Shown here: positions 5,223-7,951 of the stretch, one piece after another
Numbering within the stretch: position 1 is the stretch's first letter
Layout: the number at the start of each line of letters is the position of its first letter
Source: Desulfurococcales archaeon
GTDB lineage: Archaea; Thermoproteota; Thermoprotei_A; Sulfolobales; Desulfurococcaceae
Direction of reading: 5' to 3'
Assembly (NCBI GenBank): GCA_015521265.1
Contig: WAON01000254.1
Span: 1-7,951 of the forward strand
DNA: 7,951 bases
The notes under the pieces: model-generated
The model's database searches: none
The model's input: only the letters and a program-made list of their open reading frames with translations
Told to the model about the DNA's origin: nothing
Program-made: the position numbers and the translations under genes

Positions 5223-6110
5223 CTATTTCTCCGGTATTATTTTGTCAAGGAATTCATCAATAATGAACTCCTTTAAATCCTTATAGTCTTGCCCAACTCC
5301 AATCATTATAACAGGCTTACCTATACTATAAACAATACTTAAAGGTACACCCCCCTGCTCATAAGCATCTACTTTAGTAACAATTACAGCATCAACACCC
5401 ACGGCTTCATCAAAGAAACGAGCTTGTTCAACCGCGTCATTACCCGTTAACGCGTCAACCACTAGTATTTTCCTATGCGGTTTAACAACTCTAACAATCT
5501 TCCTCAACTCATTAACAAGATCTACATCCGTATGCATCCTACCAGCTGTATCTATTAATACCACGTTATAGCCGCGGTTTTCAGCATACCTTACAGCGTC
5601 GTAAGCTAGTGCAGCCGGGTCGGAACCGTACTTACCCGTAAATACTGGTATCCCTATCCTCTCACCATGCAGCCTTAACTGCTCCTGCGCACCCGCTCGG
5701 AAAGTATCAGCTGCAACCATTAATGGCTTAAAACCCTTCAACCTATACAAGTAAGCTAGTTTAGCTATCGTAGTTGTTTTACCGACCCCGTTAACTCCTA
5801 GGAATACTAGTTTATAGGGGTTATGTCTTAGAGCTTCTCCAAATATATCTAGACTTCCCGCCTTTTCAAAGAATGATTTTATAATTAAGCGGAGCTTCTC
5901 GACGAGCTCCCCCCTACTCTTTACTTCACCTTTCCCAACAGCTTCCAACAGCTTATCAGCTATTTCCTCAGCTGCTTCATATGCTACATCATTAGATACT
6001 AGTTCTAGTTTAAACTCTTCGATAATTTCCTCTAAATTCTCCCTTGAAGTAATAACCTTTGAAGCTTTCTCAATAAACCTTGTGAAAACCTTTCTAATCC
6101 TCTTAAACAA
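5223..6110 (-). CDS. ftsY: Signal recognition particle receptor FtsY
   Basis: SRP-family GTPase that receives SRP-ribosome complexes at the membrane and hands nascent chains to SecYE. Counting from GTG at 6119, the N domain spans about 25-90. The G domain has G1 GVNGVGKTTT (108-117), ADTFRAGAQEQL (137-148), G3 DTAGRMHTD (190-198), G4 TKVD (248-251) and the closing GVGQDYKDL (274-282). All catalytic motifs are intact. DALTGNDAVEQARFF and the absence of an M domain separate it from Ffh. The acidic A domain of bacteria is missing; a short basic helix (FKRIRKVFTRF) opens the protein, as usual in archaea. GTG at 6119 is inside the AGGTG SD (6117-6121). TTG at 6110, 6 bases later, yields a protein starting M-F-K-R, typical for the family; I prefer it (295 residues) but cannot exclude the GTG. 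It is followed closely by secE, its partner at the membrane. Confidence 0.95.
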   Translation of the reverse strand: MFKRIRKVFTRFIEKASKVITSRENLEEIIEEFKLELVSNDVAYEAAEEIADKLLEAVGKGEVKSRGELVEKLRLIIKSFFEKAGSLDIFGEALRHNPYKLVFLGVNGVGKTTTIAKLAYLYRLKGFKPLMVAADTFRAGAQEQLRLHGERIGIPVFTGKYGSDPAALAYDAVRYAENRGYNVVLIDTAGRMHTDVDLVNELRKIVRVVKPHRKILVVDALTGNDAVEQARFFDEAVGVDAVIVTKVDAYEQGGVPLSIVYSIGKPVIMIGVGQDYKDLKEFIIDEFLDKIIPEK

Positions 6111-6116
6111 TACAAA

Positions 6117-6121
6117 CACCT
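6117..6121 (-). promoter_or_regulatory. SD of ftsY
   Basis: AGGTG on the minus strand, 6 bases before TTG at 6110, overlaps the longest-frame GTG at 6119. No comparable purine-rich site lies at a useful distance upstream of that GTG. Confidence 0.5.
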
Positions 6122-6134
6122 ATTGAATCAGGTG

Positions 6135-6164
6135 ATCAGAACAGCACAGTACAGCATATAATGT
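6135..6164 (-). promoter_or_regulatory. Possible internal ftsY promoter with pentamer repeat
   Basis: The 49-bp gap between pfdA and ftsY holds a TATA-like ACATTATATG on the minus strand (6155-6164). A start about 25 bases on (near 6133) would leave a leader of about 20 bases before the TTG. Directly after the TATA-like box lie three CTGTN pentamers in a row and a fourth degenerate one (CTGTA, CTGTG, CTGTT, CTGAT; 6135-6154), which could be chance. Suggestive only. Confidence 0.35.
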
Positions 6165-6168
6165 TTAA

Positions 6169-6660
6169 TCAACCACCACTCGGTGCAGGCGTTGCCCCGC
6201 TTAATTGTTTCTGCTGAGCCTGTGCATAGATTTTTGCTAGTATTTGCTGGACAGCGTTATACTCGGTTAGGACAGCTTTATATTGCTGCTGCGTCGACTG
6301 TAGTATTTGTCTTAGAGAGTTAAGTGATTTCACAATTGTCTCCGAGGCTTTTTCACTACTAGTCTTAATGTAGTAGTTTAACCCGATCCTTACGATCACT
6401 TTATTACGCCAATCTTTAGGTATAACCGCAGGTATAAACAGCGTGGATAGGCGATCTGTTATTACTAGTGCCTCCCCACCCTCATCCGGTAGGTTTTCAA
6501 GCGTATTCTTAGCTAATTGTAGCTCCGTAATCTGCGTTGATAGATCATTAATCCTAGCTTCAAGTTGTGTAAGGTATTGTTTAAGCTGTTCCGCTCTAAT
6601 AAGTAAGTCTTCCAGCGTAATTGCTACCCTACCAGTTTTTTCAGCTGGTTTTTTACTCAT
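6169..6660 (-). CDS. pfdA: Prefoldin subunit alpha
   Basis: Subunit of the hexameric alpha2-beta4 jellyfish-shaped co-chaperone that holds unfolded proteins in the cytosol and passes them to the thermosome. The 163 residues show the alpha-prefoldin plan. A first coiled coil (about 14-58, with LEDLLIRAEQLKQYLTQLEA) is followed by a central beta-hairpin region (62-102) with LSTLFIPAVI and VIVRIGLNYYIKTS. A second, Gln-rich coiled coil (about 103-150) comes next, then a flexible Gly/Pro/Ser end (SGATPAPSGG). The start ATG at 6660 overlaps the rpl18a stop (ATGA), so translation is coupled; the SD GAGAGG about 12 bases upstream is weak. Placement between LX and ftsY is common in archaea. The beta subunit is not in the window. 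Confidence 0.94.
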   Translation of the reverse strand: MSKKPAEKTGRVAITLEDLLIRAEQLKQYLTQLEARINDLSTQITELQLAKNTLENLPDEGGEALVITDRLSTLFIPAVIPKDWRNKVIVRIGLNYYIKTSSEKASETIVKSLNSLRQILQSTQQQYKAVLTEYNAVQQILAKIYAQAQQKQLSGATPAPSGG

Positions 6661-6920
6661 AACTTAACAAACCTCTCAAGCCTAGATAAGTAAGCAATCC
6701 TCCTATCCCTAGCTTCACTAGGAGATATCTCCTCAACCTTTACAATCTTTATATGCTTCCTCCTAAGCTTATGATTACTCCCCAGCACCGAGTACACGTA
6801 TTCGACAGCGTCTTCAGGCTTTAATGCTCGAACCTCCTTCACAAACTTCTGCCACGTTGGTAGTTTGTCATGGCTTATAAGCATTAAACCCTCAATCCTA
6901 TATGTCTTGACTTCGCTCAC
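6657..6920 (-). CDS. rpl18a: 50S ribosomal protein L18Ae/LX (eL20)
   Basis: Archaeal/eukaryal-specific large-subunit protein, named LX in archaea. The 87 residues match the short archaeal form (half of eukaryotic L18a). Conserved stretches are KTYRIEGLMLISHDKLPTWQ at the N-terminus, VRALKPEDAVEYVYSVLGSNH in the middle, and KLRRKHIKIVKVEEISPSEA. The start is GTG at 6920, 2 bases after the eif6 stop, with SD GGGAGGAG (encoded by the last eif6 codons) about 9 bases upstream. The stop overlaps the pfdA start. Family recognition is firm; its neighbours eif6 and pfdA are the usual ones. Confidence 0.95.
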   Translation of the reverse strand: MSEVKTYRIEGLMLISHDKLPTWQKFVKEVRALKPEDAVEYVYSVLGSNHKLRRKHIKIVKVEEISPSEARDRRIAYLSRLERFVKL

Positions 6921-6922
6921 AG

Positions 6923-7606
6923 CTACTCTCCTCCCAAACCCCTCCTAATCCTAAGTATTTCGGGACCCGTTGTTTTCTCCCCAACAACAACTCCGTAGTT
7001 ATTAGCTATTAATCCACTCTTAATAAAAGGTATCCCTGCATTAACAGTAGCCCTCTCAAAATCAACTTTAAAATACTCTTCTAGAAACAATAATTCATCA
7101 TCGGATACATCCGGGTGTATAACTCCTCCCTTATCAGTTACAACTCCTAAACTACCCGGTATATTCAGGTACATTATGTCCCTAACAATAACATCCTCTA
7201 AGCCCAGTACATCCTTGATCTTAGGTATTTCCTGTTTCTCGAGTACAGAGCCTACTATAGCATACCTTGTATTACTAAGAACTATATTACCCATAGCAGT
7301 ATGCTTAGACCTTGAAATATATAGGTTTAAACTATAGCTTGACAATTTTTTCCTGAGAAACTCATACTCTTCATCAAGGGTATTTCTTGGAAGAATTAAC
7401 CCATTATTATTACCCGTTATCATCACACCTATAAGCTCTGAACCAGCAATTTTCGTCTCAACTATATCGTTGACCTTCAACGTATTCAATAATACTTCTT
7501 TCTCATGCTTAGTTAGTCCCGGGGGGACTATTGCGAATTGATCATTAGCGAAAATATATACGCCAATATGCGGGCTTCCCTTAACCGATAACTTATCTAT
7601 CTCCAT
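6923..7606 (-). CDS. eif6: Translation initiation factor 6 (aIF6), ribosome anti-association factor
   Basis: Binds the large subunit near L14/L24e and the sarcin-ricin loop and keeps it from joining the small subunit too early; needed in 50S maturation and recycling. The 227 residues are the family length. The five pseudo-repeats of the pentein fold can be followed: IGVYIFANDQFAIVPPGL (14-31), IGVMITGNNNGLILPRNT (59-76), GNIVLSNTRYAIVGS (106-120), LGVVTDKGGVIHPDVSDDEL (153-172) and SGLIANNYGVVVGEKTTGPE (197-216). Each is followed by a helix with acidic residues. The ATG at 7606 lies 7 bases after GGTG; no upstream in-frame alternative is better. A TATA-like element about 30 bases upstream suggests it is the first gene of the eif6-rpl18a-pfdA group. 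No missing parts. Confidence 0.97.
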   Translation of the reverse strand: MEIDKLSVKGSPHIGVYIFANDQFAIVPPGLTKHEKEVLLNTLKVNDIVETKIAGSELIGVMITGNNNGLILPRNTLDEEYEFLRKKLSSYSLNLYISRSKHTAMGNIVLSNTRYAIVGSVLEKQEIPKIKDVLGLEDVIVRDIMYLNIPGSLGVVTDKGGVIHPDVSDDELLFLEEYFKVDFERATVNAGIPFIKSGLIANNYGVVVGEKTTGPEILRIRRGLGGE

Positions 7607-7630
7607 TATTATACACCGCGTATAGTACTC

Positions 7631-7645
7631 GTTAAAATATTTAAG
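7631..7645 (-). promoter_or_regulatory. Probable eif6 promoter (TATA box)
   Basis: The 81-bp gap between rpl31e and eif6 contains CTTAAATATTTTAAC on the minus strand, a good TATA-like element. A start about 25 bases downstream would fall near 7612-7618, leaving a leader of about 10 bases that would still just include the GGTG SD (7614-7617). Position and sequence fit; not proven. Confidence 0.5.
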
Positions 7646-7687
7646 AACGTTATTGTTTTCTAGGCGCGTTTTTAATAATTAGAACTT

Positions 7688-7951
7688 CTACGGTTTAGAC
7701 TGCTTCGCTAACCCTGCAATAGCCCTTGCTCTCCTAGCAAGGAATACCTTTAACGTTTTCTCTTCCTTATTATACCTAAACTCGACTATTATTCTCCTAG
7801 GCGGTTTCTCCCTACTCCTACTCCAAATATATTCGTTTACGGATGGATGAATAATTATCCTCTCTGCTTCCTTGAAGTGTCTCTGAGCATACTTTTTCAG
7901 ATACCTAACTGCTCTGTCAGCTCTATTGGTTTTCCTCCCGAAATATACTCG
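7688..7951 (-). CDS. rpl31e: 50S ribosomal protein L31e (eL31), N-terminus outside window
   Basis: Archaeal/eukaryal large-subunit protein located at the rim of the peptide exit tunnel, where it contributes to docking of SRP and other factors. 87 codons and a TAG stop are present and the frame runs off the right edge, so only roughly the first ten or so residues are missing. Conserved features are VYFGRKTNRADRAVRYLKKY near the start, HFKEAERIIIHPSVNEYIWS in the middle, and the basic REKPPRRIIVEFRY strand. The C-terminal end, ARRARAIAGLAKQSKP, is Arg/Lys-rich. Only an 81-bp gap separates it from eif6, the usual neighbour in Crenarchaeota; the gap has a promoter-like element, so co-transcription is uncertain. 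Confidence 0.95.
   Translation of the reverse strand, partial: RVYFGRKTNRADRAVRYLKKYAQRHFKEAERIIIHPSVNEYIWSRSREKPPRRIIVEFRYNKEEKTLKVFLARRARAIAGLAKQSKP

Noticed and set aside
5043..6667. Plus-strand frames opposite secE/ftsY and pfdA
   Set aside because: Complement shadows of secE, ftsY and pfdA; no independent coding evidence.
1..7951. CRISPR array, tRNA/rRNA gene, defence system or transposon
   Set aside because: No regularly spaced repeats, cloverleaf-like gaps or related protein families are seen; nearly all the sequence is filled by housekeeping genes.

Overview
This window looks like a piece of a thermophilic Crenarchaeota (Thermoproteota) chromosome. A Desulfurococcales/Desulfurococcaceae-type organism is my best guess. 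The grounds are archaeal-type proteins throughout (Spt5, aIF6, L31e, LX, prefoldin alpha, P0/P1 stalk, archaeal AlaRS), heavy use of AGG/AGA and ATA codons, frequent GTG and TTG starts, and Shine-Dalgarno (SD) sequences of the GAGGTGATC type. The family assignment is inference; the archaeal one is firm.

All supportable genes lie on the minus strand, so transcription runs from high to low coordinates. The order is: rpl31e (cut by the right edge), an 81-bp promoter gap, then eif6 - rpl18a/LX - pfdA (tightly packed, pfdA overlapping by ATGA). After a short gap with its own TATA-like box come ftsY - secE - spt5 - rpl11 - rpl1 - rplP0, with gaps of at most a few tens of bases. After a gap with a likely promoter comes rpl12 (P1). 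After a 143-bp gap comes alaS, cut by the left edge. There are no stretches over 300 bp without a gene, and no RNA gene, CRISPR array or mobile element is visible.

The genes form the widely conserved archaeal translation/secretion cluster. Ribosome biogenesis and subunit joining (aIF6), large-subunit proteins (L31e, LX, L1, L11 and the P0/P1 stalk), the chaperone prefoldin, the SRP receptor FtsY, the translocon gamma subunit SecE, the elongation factor Spt5 and alanyl-tRNA synthetase are placed together. Newly made proteins are thus linked to folding and membrane targeting.

The gene content is ordinary, but several details deserve attention. First, rpl12 has no ATG, GTG or TTG anywhere in frame before its conserved core and appears to start at ATA, seven bases after a GAGGTG SD. 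Second, the last 23 codons of rplP0 and rpl12 are identical at the DNA level (a 71-bp perfect direct repeat), suggesting gene conversion. Third, alaS can only begin at TTG, has a perfect 14-bp palindrome in its promoter region, and has a short out-of-frame ATG ORF overlapping its start. Fourth, the longest ORFs of rplP0, ftsY and secE begin with a GTG that is really part of the SD, so their starts should be moved downstream.
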